NCBI GenBank assembly: GCA_017514235.1
Contig: JAFWKK010000071.1
Span: 32,126 to 96,125, forward strand
From: Kiritimatiellia bacterium
GTDB taxonomy: Bacteria > Verrucomicrobiota > Kiritimatiellia > RFP12 > UBA1067
Length of the DNA stretch: 64,000 nt
Reading direction: 5' to 3'
Positions 45,991 through 54,708 of this stretch are shown in pieces. The number at the start of each line of letters is the position of its first letter. The first letter of the stretch is position 1. Under the pieces are notes generated by a model. The model searched no databases. It was not told where the DNA came from and saw only the letters and a program-made list of their open reading frames with translations. The position numbers were made by a program, and so were the translations under genes.

Positions 45991-48414
45991 ATGAAGATGA
46001 GAAGCAATGAAAAACTCTGGGGTCTCATGGCAGGCGCAGCGGCGAAGGCATCCGTCGCCCTTGCGGCGGTCGCGCTTGCGTGCACTGTGCGGGCAGACAC
46101 TTATTTCGACGGCAAGTACGTCTGGAACTACAAGCTTTCGGAATCCGGGCAGTTTGTTGAAATCTGCAGCGACGATGACCACTACGTGGCCGTATATCCG
46201 AAGCCTTTTGGCGCTTTGGCGATACCGCCCACGATTTGCGGGAAGCCTGTAGTCAGGATAGGGGAGTGGGCGTTCTACAACTGCGAAGACCTGAGTCGCG
46301 TTGCGATTCCGGGTACCGTCAAGTCCATTGGCGAGAGTGCGTTCTACGAATGCCGTAATCTTGTTGGCATAACGCTCGCGCATGGCGTGGGGAGAATCGA
46401 GCGTGCCGCGTTCAGCAACTGCAACTCTCTGAAAGACGTGACGATTCCCGACAGCGTGGTTGAAATCGAGACGGACGCGTTCTGCAACGACTCTGCCTTG
46501 ACCAGCGCCACGCTCTCCGCCAACCTGAAGAACATACCGGAGGCCTTGTTCTACAATACAAAGATTGGGAGCGCCATAATCCCGCCTGGCGTGACGAGCA
46601 TTGAAACTGCCGCGTTCTCCATGGACAAAAATCCGCTGGCTGTCAGGAGGACTTTGAAGACCGTGGCGATTCCGAGGACTGTGGAGAGCATTGCGGAGCG
46701 TTCCTTCCCCGGCTACGCGCCAGACGTGGTCTACGTCGCGAACGGAGACACCGAGCGCATAAGGGGCCTGCTCCGCGACTCGGAGGGCAGCATAGCCGAG
46801 ACCTTCAACATCGTGGAGGACTCCGAATACGGAACCTGGGAGGATGATGAAGGCCACTACTGGACCTATCGCATAACCTGCGGCGAGGCCGAGATCGGCA
46901 ACGGCGTCAAGTCCGCGATCTGGAACGGCACTGAGGGCGAAGTCGAAATCCCCCCGTACATTGACGGCTATCAGGTCACACGCATCGCGGCAAATGCGTT
47001 CTTCGGCTGCAGCAAGCTTACTGCCGTGCATATACCTGACAGCGTGAAGAGCATTGGCGAGGATGCGTTCTGCCGCTGCAACGGGCTGGCAAACTCCAAG
47101 GGCTTGGTCATCGTTCGCGACGTTCTCTACGGATACTTCGGAACCGCTTCCAGCGTCAAGGTTCCGTCTTCGGTGAAGCGCATCGTCGGCTCTGCGTTCT
47201 CCGGCGCCAAGGACCTGACGGACGTGACGATCGGAGACAGCGTGGCGGAGATCGGCGACAACGTGTTCGCCGGCTGCAACGCGTTGGAGAAGATACACGT
47301 AGGATACGGCATGTCGTACTATTTTACAGCTTTGATTACTCGTCCTGGAACGTCGGCGCCGTTCAAGTTCGTCGAGCCTTCCAACCCGTCGGTCTGTACG
47401 GTGAGTTTCGACGTGAATGGCGGCAAGGAATGCGACTACGATGCGGCGGGCGTGGCCTTCGGCGATGCCATCGGCAGGCTTCCGGAAGCTACGCGGAAGG
47501 GCTACTCGCTGGTTGGCTGGTACACGAAGAAAGGAGCGAAGCTCAAGACCACCGACATTATCGAGAAGAACGCCAAGTACTTTGCGCGGTGGACTCCGAA
47601 CACCTACACCATAAAGTACGATGCCAACGGCGGAAGCGGGACGATGTCGAAGACAAAGGCAACCTACGACAAGACCGTAGTGCTCAAAGCCAATGCCTTC
47701 ACGCGCAAGAACTGCAAGTTCATCGGTTGGTCGAAGCAGAAAGACGCGACTGCGGCGACATATGCAAACAGAGAGGTTGTCAAGAATCTCTCCAGCAAGG
47801 CCGGCGGAACCGTAACCCTCTACGCCGTCTGGGAGCGCTACACCTACACCGTGAAGTTCAACGCGAACGGCGGCAATGGCAAGACTCAAAAGCAGAAGAT
47901 CGGCTGCGGCTTGACGACCGCGCTAGCCAAGAACGAATACACTCTCGACTGCTATCGGTTCGCGGGATGGTCCACGAAGAAGGGCGGCCCCATCGTCTAC
48001 AAGAACAAGGCGAAGGTGAAAGACCTTGCCAAGAAGGGCGAAACCGTTACGCTGTATGCCGTCTGGTATCCGGCGAAGTGGGCGACCGGAACGTTCACAG
48101 GAAAGGGCATGCTTAATGACAAGGCGATGACGGTTACGCTTACAGTGTCGTCCGAAGGCAAGATATCCGGCAAGTTCGTGCGAAACAAGGACAAGAAGTC
48201 GGGCACATTCAAGGCAAACGGCTATGACTACGTCTCCGATGACAAGGAGCTGGTGGCGATTGCGTCCATGAAGTTCGGCGGCAAGAAGTATAAGATTGAC
48301 ATTGGCGTGAGGGAGTCCGACACAGAAAGCGATGCAGAAGACAGAGTGGACATAACCGTTTTCTCCACGGGCAATGGGCATAAGAAATGCGGCTGGGCGA
48401 ATTTGTCCAATTAA
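45991..48414 (+). CDS. secreted BspA-type leucine-rich repeat protein with InlB B-type repeats
   Basis: 807 residues. A signal peptide (SVALAAVALACTVRA) is followed by two blocks of BspA/LRR_5 repeats, about 60-235 and 310-430, for example IPGTVKSIGESAFYECRNL and IPDSVKSIGEDAFCRCNGL. Next come three Listeria-Bacteroides (InlB B-type) repeats at about 469-690, for example YTIKYDANGGSGTMSKTKA. The C-terminal domain begins KWATGTFTGKGM and contains EGKISGKFVRNKDKKSG, similar to the end of the previous protein. Such proteins are usually surface-exposed and can bind host or partner-cell proteins. It is the last gene of the three-gene group. Confidence 0.85.
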   Translation: MKMRSNEKLWGLMAGAAAKASVALAAVALACTVRADTYFDGKYVWNYKLSESGQFVEICSDDDHYVAVYPKPFGALAIPPTICGKPVVRIGEWAFYNCEDLSRVAIPGTVKSIGESAFYECRNLVGITLAHGVGRIERAAFSNCNSLKDVTIPDSVVEIETDAFCNDSALTSATLSANLKNIPEALFYNTKIGSAIIPPGVTSIETAAFSMDKNPLAVRRTLKTVAIPRTVESIAERSFPGYAPDVVYVANGDTERIRGLLRDSEGSIAETFNIVEDSEYGTWEDDEGHYWTYRITCGEAEIGNGVKSAIWNGTEGEVEIPPYIDGYQVTRIAANAFFGCSKLTAVHIPDSVKSIGEDAFCRCNGLANSKGLVIVRDVLYGYFGTASSVKVPSSVKRIVGSAFSGAKDLTDVTIGDSVAEIGDNVFAGCNALEKIHVGYGMSYYFTALITRPGTSAPFKFVEPSNPSVCTVSFDVNGGKECDYDAAGVAFGDAIGRLPEATRKGYSLVGWYTKKGAKLKTTDIIEKNAKYFARWTPNTYTIKYDANGGSGTMSKTKATYDKTVVLKANAFTRKNCKFIGWSKQKDATAATYANREVVKNLSSKAGGTVTLYAVWERYTYTVKFNANGGNGKTQKQKIGCGLTTALAKNEYTLDCYRFAGWSTKKGGPIVYKNKAKVKDLAKKGETVTLYAVWYPAKWATGTFTGKGMLNDKAMTVTLTVSSEGKISGKFVRNKDKKSGTFKANGYDYVSDDKELVAIASMKFGGKKYKIDIGVRESDTESDAEDRVDITVFSTGNGHKKCGWANLSN

Positions 48415-48442
48415 GTTCGCAGCAGACTTGGGAGCTATGGCC

Positions 48443-48544
48443 ATGAAGTGCGTTGAAAGGCATGCAGAACGTCGTGCGCACAAGCGTTTCGGCAATGTCG
48501 CAAAGGTAGTTGTCGCGGGCGAGTTTCTCGACGAATCGCCATGA
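48443..48544 (+). CDS. possible small basic protein (33 residues)
   Basis: ATG at 48443 follows GGGAG with 8 bases spacing, and the stop overlaps the ATG of the lactonase gene (ATGA at 48541-48544). The peptide is Arg/His/Lys-rich with no recognised similarity. It could be a leader-type coupled ORF or chance in the 126-base gap, which otherwise shows no clear promoter. Confidence 0.25.
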   Translation: MKCVERHAERRAHKRFGNVAKVVVAGEFLDESP

Positions 48545-49596
48545 TTGCCATGATTGCTTCGATCGCCTACTGCGTCGTCGGTTGCCATCCCGGGTCCGAC
48601 GACTTGCAGGCTTTGCACGTTCTCGAGTGCGACACCGAGACCGGAGCGGCGCGGCTTGTGCAGTCCGTGAAAGGGTTCGCAGGCACCACGTACTTCGCCC
48701 TCGACCCCGAGAAGCGCTGGCTCTACTCGATGGTCGGGAACGAACGCGATCCGAAGCTGAACGGCAAGGCTGTGCGCTTTCGGCTTGACGGGCATGTCGT
48801 CGGCGAGATGGAGACGCTCGCCGAGCTGCCGTGTCCGGCACCTTGCCATGTGGCGCTTCTTCCGGGCGGGCGCCGCCTCGCCTTTGCCGCCTACGGCGCC
48901 GGAATGGCGGCGACCGTGGACATCGCGAGCCGCAATGTGAAGAGCCTGACGCTCCCGGACGAGGGTGTCGGGCCGAACAAGGCGCGCCAGAAGAAGGCCT
49001 ATGCGCATTTTGCATTCGCCACGCCGGACGCCTCGCGGCTCGGAGTGGTGAATCTTGGCTGCGACCGCATACATTTCCTTGACCCGGACACGCTGGCCGA
49101 AGACGAGGCGATGCGCATCCTCTTCGATCCCGGCGACGGACCGCGCCACGCGGTCTGGTCGAACGACGGGCGCTTCCTGTTCGTCGTGAACGAGCTGGGC
49201 AGCTCCGTCTCGTCGTTCGCTCGCGAAGGGCGCGGCTGGAAGAGGACATGCAAGGTGTCTATGCTGCCGGATGGCTTTGCCGGAGAATCGAAGGCTGCCG
49301 CGATACGGCTTACCGCCGACGGAAAGATGCTTGCCGCTTCCAATCGCGGACATGATTCGATCGCGTTCTTCGACGTGGACGTCGCAACCGGATGGCTGAC
49401 GCGCCGGAACATCGTGCCCCTCACGGGGCGCTTCCCCCGCGACTTCGCGTTTTTCCCCGGCGAGAAGTTCATGATCGTCGGGCACAAGCTCTCCGACGAG
49501 GTGCGTGTCTACCGTTTCGACAGGAAGAATGCCGCGCTCGAGCCAGTCGGCGAACCGGTTCCGGCATATCACCCGCTTGCCTTCACGTTCCTGTAA
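48541..49596 (+). CDS. lactonase-family (beta-propeller) protein, probable lipoprotein
   Basis: 351 residues. A short signal ends in the lipobox-like VVGC (Cys15). The rest has the seven-bladed propeller pattern of the 6-phosphogluconolactonase/YbhE family: YFALDPEKRWLYSM, CHVALLPGGRRLAFAAYGAG, GPRHAVWSNDGRFLFVVNELG, and a late PRDFAFFPGEKFMIVGHKLSDEV. Family members hydrolyse sugar lactones, and many secreted ones have unknown substrates. It heads a one-strand series with a KAS III-like gene, an AraC regulator and three carbohydrate-active genes. Confidence 0.83.
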   Translation: MIAMIASIAYCVVGCHPGSDDLQALHVLECDTETGAARLVQSVKGFAGTTYFALDPEKRWLYSMVGNERDPKLNGKAVRFRLDGHVVGEMETLAELPCPAPCHVALLPGGRRLAFAAYGAGMAATVDIASRNVKSLTLPDEGVGPNKARQKKAYAHFAFATPDASRLGVVNLGCDRIHFLDPDTLAEDEAMRILFDPGDGPRHAVWSNDGRFLFVVNELGSSVSSFAREGRGWKRTCKVSMLPDGFAGESKAAAIRLTADGKMLAASNRGHDSIAFFDVDVATGWLTRRNIVPLTGRFPRDFAFFPGEKFMIVGHKLSDEVRVYRFDRKNAALEPVGEPVPAYHPLAFTFL

Positions 49597-49603
49597 CTTG
49601 GCG

Positions 49604-50407
49604 ATGGTCAAGCTGCCAGAGGTCGTGATCGAGCGTGTCGCCGCGGTGCGCGGCGACGGAAAGCCCCTTGCCGAGCTGACCGCAGAGGCGGTCGGACGCC
49701 TTGCCATCGACACGTCCAAGACGCCCATCGGCGGAGTGATTGCCGCGACGTTCTCCAATCCCGACCGTTTTCCTTCGCTTGCGGTGCGCGTTGCGTCGCA
49801 GCTCGGACTCCCGAAGGAGACGCCGGCGTTCGACATTCAGATGGCGTGCAGCGCCTATCCGTATGCCGTATATCTCGCGGGACGGCTTGCGGCGGACTTC
49901 GGTGCGCCTGTGCTGGTTGTGGACGGCGACGTGCAGTCGCGACTGGTGGATAGTGCCGATCATGCGACGGGCGGAATTTTCTCCGACGCGGCCACTGCCA
50001 GCGTAGTGTCCGTCGGCGACGGTTCCGACAGCCGGTTCGGATTCCTTTCGCGGCTTGATGGGGCACTGACATGCACTGAGTCGGGGCCGATTCGCATGGA
50101 CGGCATGCGCGTGTTCACGTTCGTGGCAACCGAAGTCGTCGGTTTCCTTCGGGAGTTCGGTTGCGATTTCGACCACTTCGCTCCGCATCAAGCCAATCCC
50201 TACATGATACGCCAGCTGGCGAAGTCGCTGGGGCTTGAGGGGCGACTGCTGACGCTTGACGCTGCGGAGAAGAACCCCGGCAGCTGTTCCGTGCCGATGG
50301 CGCTTGCGGCGAGCGGAGCATCCGGGCGGGTGCTGATAGCCGGTTTCGGAGCTGGCTTCTCTGCGGCCGCCGGCGTGGTGAGCGTCCGTAGCGGGGCCGC
50401 CGCCTAG
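49604..50407 (+). CDS. compact 3-oxoacyl-ACP synthase III-like protein
   Basis: 267 residues from ATG 49604; about 50 residues shorter than FabH at the N-terminus. The catalytic Cys-His-Asn set is present: the cysteine in DIQMACSAYPYAVYLA, the histidine in FAPHQANPYMIRQ and the asparagine in AAEKNPGSCSVPMAL, then a glycine-rich AGFGAGFSAAAG end. It should fold as a thiolase-like condensing enzyme, but the missing part contains FabH residues that help bind CoA and shape the tunnel. No other fatty-acid genes are nearby. A longer in-frame start at 49505 gives a tail with no similarity and lies within the lactonase gene, so it is rejected. Confidence 0.8.
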   Translation: MVKLPEVVIERVAAVRGDGKPLAELTAEAVGRLAIDTSKTPIGGVIAATFSNPDRFPSLAVRVASQLGLPKETPAFDIQMACSAYPYAVYLAGRLAADFGAPVLVVDGDVQSRLVDSADHATGGIFSDAATASVVSVGDGSDSRFGFLSRLDGALTCTESGPIRMDGMRVFTFVATEVVGFLREFGCDFDHFAPHQANPYMIRQLAKSLGLEGRLLTLDAAEKNPGSCSVPMALAASGASGRVLIAGFGAGFSAAAGVVSVRSGAAA

Positions 50408-50417
50408 TGGTTGCGAA

Positions 50418-51359
50418 ATGAGCGGTGTCATGCGAAACGTGCGGCGTTGCGGCTGCGGTCCGTCCGATTCCGGTGTCAGGGCCGACCCGATCCTCTATGA
50501 GGATGGCAGGGAGCGCAGGACCCTCGATCTGCGCCCGGACGGCGTAGAGTGCATACCGCTTCTTGGACTGAGCAACTTTCAGTCCATGCGCATGGGCCCG
50601 GAGGACCATGTACATCCAGGCTGCGTGGAGATATCGCTGTGTTTGCGCGGAAACCTCATGTTCGAGTCGCTCGGCGTCGCATATCCTTTCCTGCCGGGAA
50701 CGGTGTTCGTGTCGCAGCCGGATGAACCGCATCGGATGCGGCACAACCCGAAGGGGCTGATGCTGAACAGGATCCTTTTCTCAATCCCGCGCGAAGGAGA
50801 GACCGTGCTTGGACTTTCGCCAGAGGAAAGCGGCTGGCTCGTGAGTCAGTTGACGCATTTCCCCGTAAGGCTGTTCCCTGCTACTGAACGGGTGAAGTCT
50901 GCCTTCGCGAGGCTGTTCGAGGTCTATGACATGGGCGAACGCCGGTCGACTTCGCGCTGCCTGAAGATGAAGGCGGCGACACTTGATCTTCTCATCGCAA
51001 TTGTCGAGGCGCCGCATTCGCCGGCCTCTCCGAAGGGAAAGCACAACCCCAAGGTGAATGTTGTCGTGGAAAAGATGCGGCGGCATCCGGAGGCGAACTA
51101 TCCGCTTGAGGTCATAGCAAGGAGCGCGGCCCTCTCTGTCGTTGCTTTCAACGATGCCTTCAAGCGCGCGACGGGGCTTCCGCCACATGCGTTCCTGCTA
51201 GATCTCCGCGTGAAGGCCGCCGCTCGTGATCTTGAGAACCCCGGCGTCTTGGTCGCTGACGTGGCGAAACGCTACGGCTTTTCGTCCTCGCAGCATTTTG
51301 CAACGGCGTTCAAGCGCATCACCGGAGTCTCGCCACGCCGCCGGTCGCCGGCAGGTTAG
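50418..51359 (+). CDS. AraC family transcriptional regulator
   Basis: 313 residues. The N-terminal half looks like a cupin ligand domain (HVHPGCVEISLCLRGNLMF, PGTVFVSQPDEPHRMR). The C-terminal half has two helix-turn-helix units: LEVIARSAALSVVAFNDAFKRATG and VLVADVAKRYGFSSSQHFATAFKRITG. It starts 10 bases after the KAS III-like gene and ends 14 bases before the GH31 gene, so it probably controls this carbohydrate block in response to a sugar. Confidence 0.93.
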   Translation: MSGVMRNVRRCGCGPSDSGVRADPILYEDGRERRTLDLRPDGVECIPLLGLSNFQSMRMGPEDHVHPGCVEISLCLRGNLMFESLGVAYPFLPGTVFVSQPDEPHRMRHNPKGLMLNRILFSIPREGETVLGLSPEESGWLVSQLTHFPVRLFPATERVKSAFARLFEVYDMGERRSTSRCLKMKAATLDLLIAIVEAPHSPASPKGKHNPKVNVVVEKMRRHPEANYPLEVIARSAALSVVAFNDAFKRATGLPPHAFLLDLRVKAAARDLENPGVLVADVAKRYGFSSSQHFATAFKRITGVSPRRRSPAG

Positions 51360-51373
51360 CCAGAAAGGATAAG

Positions 51374-53560
51374 ATGAAGGCTGTTCTCGTATCGCTTGCC
51401 GCAACACTGGCGCTCCTTGCGCCGGCGGTGGAGTTCCGCACGCCGGATGGCGTCGCAGGCCGTGCCGACGACATCGGCGGCGGCGTATGGCGAGTGCGCC
51501 TGGCCGACGCGGAAGGCCGGTTTTCCGAACGCGGCGCCGTGCAGGCGCTCGCGGCGTTCATGGGCGAGAGTGTTCCGACCTTCGGTGCGCCGGACGGATC
51601 GCGCGTCGAGGTTTCGCAGAATCCCTTTGCGCTCCGGTTCTATTCCAAGAAAGGTCGTATTGTTCGTGAGATAACGTCGCTGGCCGTCGGATCGGACGGT
51701 TTTGCCGTGAAGGGGACGCTTCCGTCCGGCGAGGGCGCATATGGCTTCGGCGAACGACTGGACTGCCTGAACCAGCGCGGACAGAAGGTCCTGCTCTGCT
51801 CTTCCGACGGATGGAACGAGAGCGGCACGACATACGCGCCTGTTCCTTTCTTCGTCACGACTTCCGGTGCGGGCGTGCTCGTGAACGACTACGGAACGAT
51901 GACCGCCGACATGGGCGCGACGCGGCCTGACGAGTGGTCTGTTACGGGGCTCGGGCGGCGCGTGGACCTCTATGTGTGGGCGACGGACCGGATGCTGGAT
52001 GCGGTCAAGGGCGTGCATCGCCTTCAGGGCGGTTCGCTGCTCCCGCCGGACTGGGCGACAGGCCCCGTCGTTTGCCGCTACGCACCAGACCTTTCCGTGC
52101 TGGACGGATTCACATTCAAGAAATACGCGAAGCAAGGCTACTGGGAAGGCAAGGCGCTCCTCGGCGTTGGCGTGAAGGAGATGCTCGCCCGCTACGAAGC
52201 GATGGGAGCGAAGCCGAAGGCGTTCATAATGGAAGACTGGAACATTGAGATGTTCGGCGATTCCGACTTGGCGCGAATGCGGCGCGAGTCACTGAAGGCG
52301 TGCGGCGAGTTCCTGCGGAGCAAGGACGTGAAGATGCTTGTCTACATGCGCGTCGGCTCGCCGATCGACCGCAGATGCCCTGGATTCAAGAACGAGTTCT
52401 TGGCTCACGTCGATATTTTCAAGGATGGCGAGCTGCTCCAGCCAGGCACGGAGATGATACCCGACGTATATCTTACAGGCGTCAACGTCAATCCCGATTC
52501 TGGCAAGATCGCCAGAAGCAACGTTGCGCTCGACATCACTAACCCGGCCATGTGGGACTGGTACGTGAACGTCGTTTGGAAGGAGCTTGTCGATCTGGGC
52601 GTGGCGGGCGTGAAGATCGACTTCTGCGAAGAGCTTCCGGACGATGGGCGCGACTACGGCGCCATTCGCGTGGACTACAAGTGGCACGCCCCCGGCGTGT
52701 TCGACGGCGCTGCAGTCCATCATGCCTATCCGGCGTTCTTCGTCTCGCGCTTCACGCGCGAGATGTTCCGGCTGACGGCGGAGAAGGGCGGCTTCATGGT
52801 GCTGACGCGCGGTGGCGGCATCGGGTCCGGGCGCAACCCGTACATGTGGGCCGGCGACCAGATGCGCACGTGGAACAAGCTGGACGATCAGCTTCTGGCC
52901 GTCCTCAATTCAGGCATGAGCGGCATCCCGTTCATGAGCTACGACTACGGCGGCTACCAGTATGACGGCGGATCGCGCATGGAGCCTGCGGGCGTGATGA
53001 ATCTCAAGACGGGCGCGTTTGACCTCTCGCGGACGGAAGCGAAGCCCGGCGAGGAGACGGTCTACGTGCGGCGCGGCAAGTTGCTGTCCGCAGAAGAGGA
53101 AGAGCGCATCTTCGCTCGCGCCTTGGCGTTTGCTGCGTTCATGCCCTGCATGCAGAGCCACGGGTACGTGCGCAACGTCTATGATTTCAGCGAGGCGACG
53201 CAACGGCAGTATGTAACTGCAGTCGCGAAGCGCGAAAGCATGGCGAAGTACATCCGGCAGGCGGTCCGGGTTGCGGCGGAGCAGGGCGTGCCGGTCGTGC
53301 GTCCTCTCGTTTTGGAATGGCAGGATGATCCGAACACGTATTCCATCGCCGACGAATTCATGCTTGGAGACGAAATCCTTGTTGCGCCTGCCCTCGGACC
53401 GGAAGTGACCCGCGAAGTCTATCTGCCGTGCGGTGAATGGAAGGAGCGCGCGACCGGGAAGATCCATCGGGCTGGGCGCGAGGGCCTGCGGCTCACGGTC
53501 CCTGTTCCGATGGGAGACATCCCGCTTTTTCGCATGAGGAACAACAGCGGAGCGGAATGA
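51374..53560 (+). CDS. secreted glycoside hydrolase family 31 enzyme
   Basis: 728 residues with an N-terminal signal peptide (MKAVLVSLAATLALLAPAV). The GH31 catalytic nucleophile is in GVAGVKIDFCEELP and the acid/base in MWAGDQMRTW; GEGAYGFGERLD is the family's N-terminal block. GH31 includes alpha-glucosidases and alpha-xylosidases; the PKAFIMEDWNIEMFGD segment does not decide between them. Ribosome site AGAAAGGA precedes the ATG. Its stop overlaps the start of the beta-helix gene (ATGA). Confidence 0.9.
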   Translation: MKAVLVSLAATLALLAPAVEFRTPDGVAGRADDIGGGVWRVRLADAEGRFSERGAVQALAAFMGESVPTFGAPDGSRVEVSQNPFALRFYSKKGRIVREITSLAVGSDGFAVKGTLPSGEGAYGFGERLDCLNQRGQKVLLCSSDGWNESGTTYAPVPFFVTTSGAGVLVNDYGTMTADMGATRPDEWSVTGLGRRVDLYVWATDRMLDAVKGVHRLQGGSLLPPDWATGPVVCRYAPDLSVLDGFTFKKYAKQGYWEGKALLGVGVKEMLARYEAMGAKPKAFIMEDWNIEMFGDSDLARMRRESLKACGEFLRSKDVKMLVYMRVGSPIDRRCPGFKNEFLAHVDIFKDGELLQPGTEMIPDVYLTGVNVNPDSGKIARSNVALDITNPAMWDWYVNVVWKELVDLGVAGVKIDFCEELPDDGRDYGAIRVDYKWHAPGVFDGAAVHHAYPAFFVSRFTREMFRLTAEKGGFMVLTRGGGIGSGRNPYMWAGDQMRTWNKLDDQLLAVLNSGMSGIPFMSYDYGGYQYDGGSRMEPAGVMNLKTGAFDLSRTEAKPGEETVYVRRGKLLSAEEEERIFARALAFAAFMPCMQSHGYVRNVYDFSEATQRQYVTAVAKRESMAKYIRQAVRVAAEQGVPVVRPLVLEWQDDPNTYSIADEFMLGDEILVAPALGPEVTREVYLPCGEWKERATGKIHRAGREGLRLTVPVPMGDIPLFRMRNNSGAE

Positions 53561-54654
53561 AGAGTGAAATGAAGCGACTGTTCATAATCGGTGCGGCGAG
53601 TGCGCTTGGCGCGGTTGCGGCGCCTGCAGGGAGTCCGGCGGCGGACGGATCGGACGTTGCACGTTGTGCGATTGTGTCGGCGCGGGGCATTGCGGGCGAC
53701 GGCACCGTCCCGTGTTCGGACGCCATACAGCGGCTGATCGACGCAAACCCCAACCGTGAGATATTCTTTCCCGACGGAACCTACCTCCTCGACAAGCCGG
53801 TATGCACGCCCGCGCACCCGAATAAGAGCGTGTCGCTGCGACTTTCGGCTTACGCCAAGTTCAAGGCTGTCCCCGGCTGGACCAACACGGAGGCGATGGT
53901 GCGGCTCGGCGGCATCCACCCCGCCAACAACATCATGCTCCCGGGCAGCTGGTACTGGCTTAAGGGCGGCATCATCGACGGAAGCGGCGTGGCGAACGGC
54001 ATCTCCATCGACAGCGGACGAGAGACGCTCGTCGCGGATTGTTCCATGAAGGGCGTGCGCATCGGCCTGCACATAAAGCACGGCGCGAACAGCGGATCGT
54101 CCGACTCGGACATCCGCAACGTCAACATCGTCGGCAACAACGCGCCGGACTCGATCGGCGTCCTGGTGGACGGCTACGACAACACCCTCGCGAACATGCG
54201 CATCTACGCCGTGGCGAAGGGAGTGGTGATCAACAGCGGCGGCAATTGCCTGCGCGACATACATCCGCTTCTAGCCATGAAGAAGGAGCATGATTTCTAT
54301 TCCAGGAGCGTCGGGTTCGAGATCAACTCTGCCAACAACTGGATGGACTTCTGCTACAGCGACCAGTTCGCCACCGGCTTCAAGTTCGGCAAAAACGGCG
54401 GCGGCGTTCTCGACAAGTGCTTCTGCTACTGGTATTTGTCGAAGCCTTGGATGCGTCACGTGGGGTTCTCGAGCGTCGGGCAGTTCCGCGCAAGGGTGCA
54501 GAGTCCGACGGTGGTGTTCCGGAACGGCGATGCGACGAACTGCCTGGTCGAAGTTGGCGCGCCTGGCGGAGGAGGCAGTCTGCGCGACGTCAACTTCAAT
54601 CCGAAGCGCGTGAACGATCCGCGCGATGCGCGCGCGTTGTATCTTCGCGATTGA
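53557..54654 (+). CDS. secreted right-handed beta-helix (pectate lyase superfamily-like) protein
   Basis: 365 residues from ATG 53557, which overlaps the GH31 stop; an ATG at 53569 is an alternative. A signal peptide (LFIIGAASALGAVAAPAG) is followed by a Pectate_lyase_3-type start, ARGIAGDGTVPCSDAIQRLI and FFPDGTYLLDKPV, and parallel beta-helix coils such as SDIRNVNIVGNNAPDSIGV. No catalytic motif could be assigned, so it may be a polysaccharide lyase, a GH28-like enzyme or a binding protein. Sits between the GH31 and the GH106-like gene. Confidence 0.72.
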   Translation: MKSEMKRLFIIGAASALGAVAAPAGSPAADGSDVARCAIVSARGIAGDGTVPCSDAIQRLIDANPNREIFFPDGTYLLDKPVCTPAHPNKSVSLRLSAYAKFKAVPGWTNTEAMVRLGGIHPANNIMLPGSWYWLKGGIIDGSGVANGISIDSGRETLVADCSMKGVRIGLHIKHGANSGSSDSDIRNVNIVGNNAPDSIGVLVDGYDNTLANMRIYAVAKGVVINSGGNCLRDIHPLLAMKKEHDFYSRSVGFEINSANNWMDFCYSDQFATGFKFGKNGGGVLDKCFCYWYLSKPWMRHVGFSSVGQFRARVQSPTVVFRNGDATNCLVEVGAPGGGGSLRDVNFNPKRVNDPRDARALYLRD

Positions 54655-54708
54655 GGCAAAAGCCTGGTGCGACGCTGTGTTGCTGGACAAGGGAGGAAAG
54701 GCGGTTTT

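Noticed and set aside
44791-47889. Very long minus-strand open frame (about 1030 codons) opposite the InlB and BspA-type genes
   Set aside because: It is antisense to two genes with clear signal peptides and repeat domains, is Arg/His/Val/Leu-rich without any recognisable domain, and is what high-GC coding DNA produces in the complementary frame.
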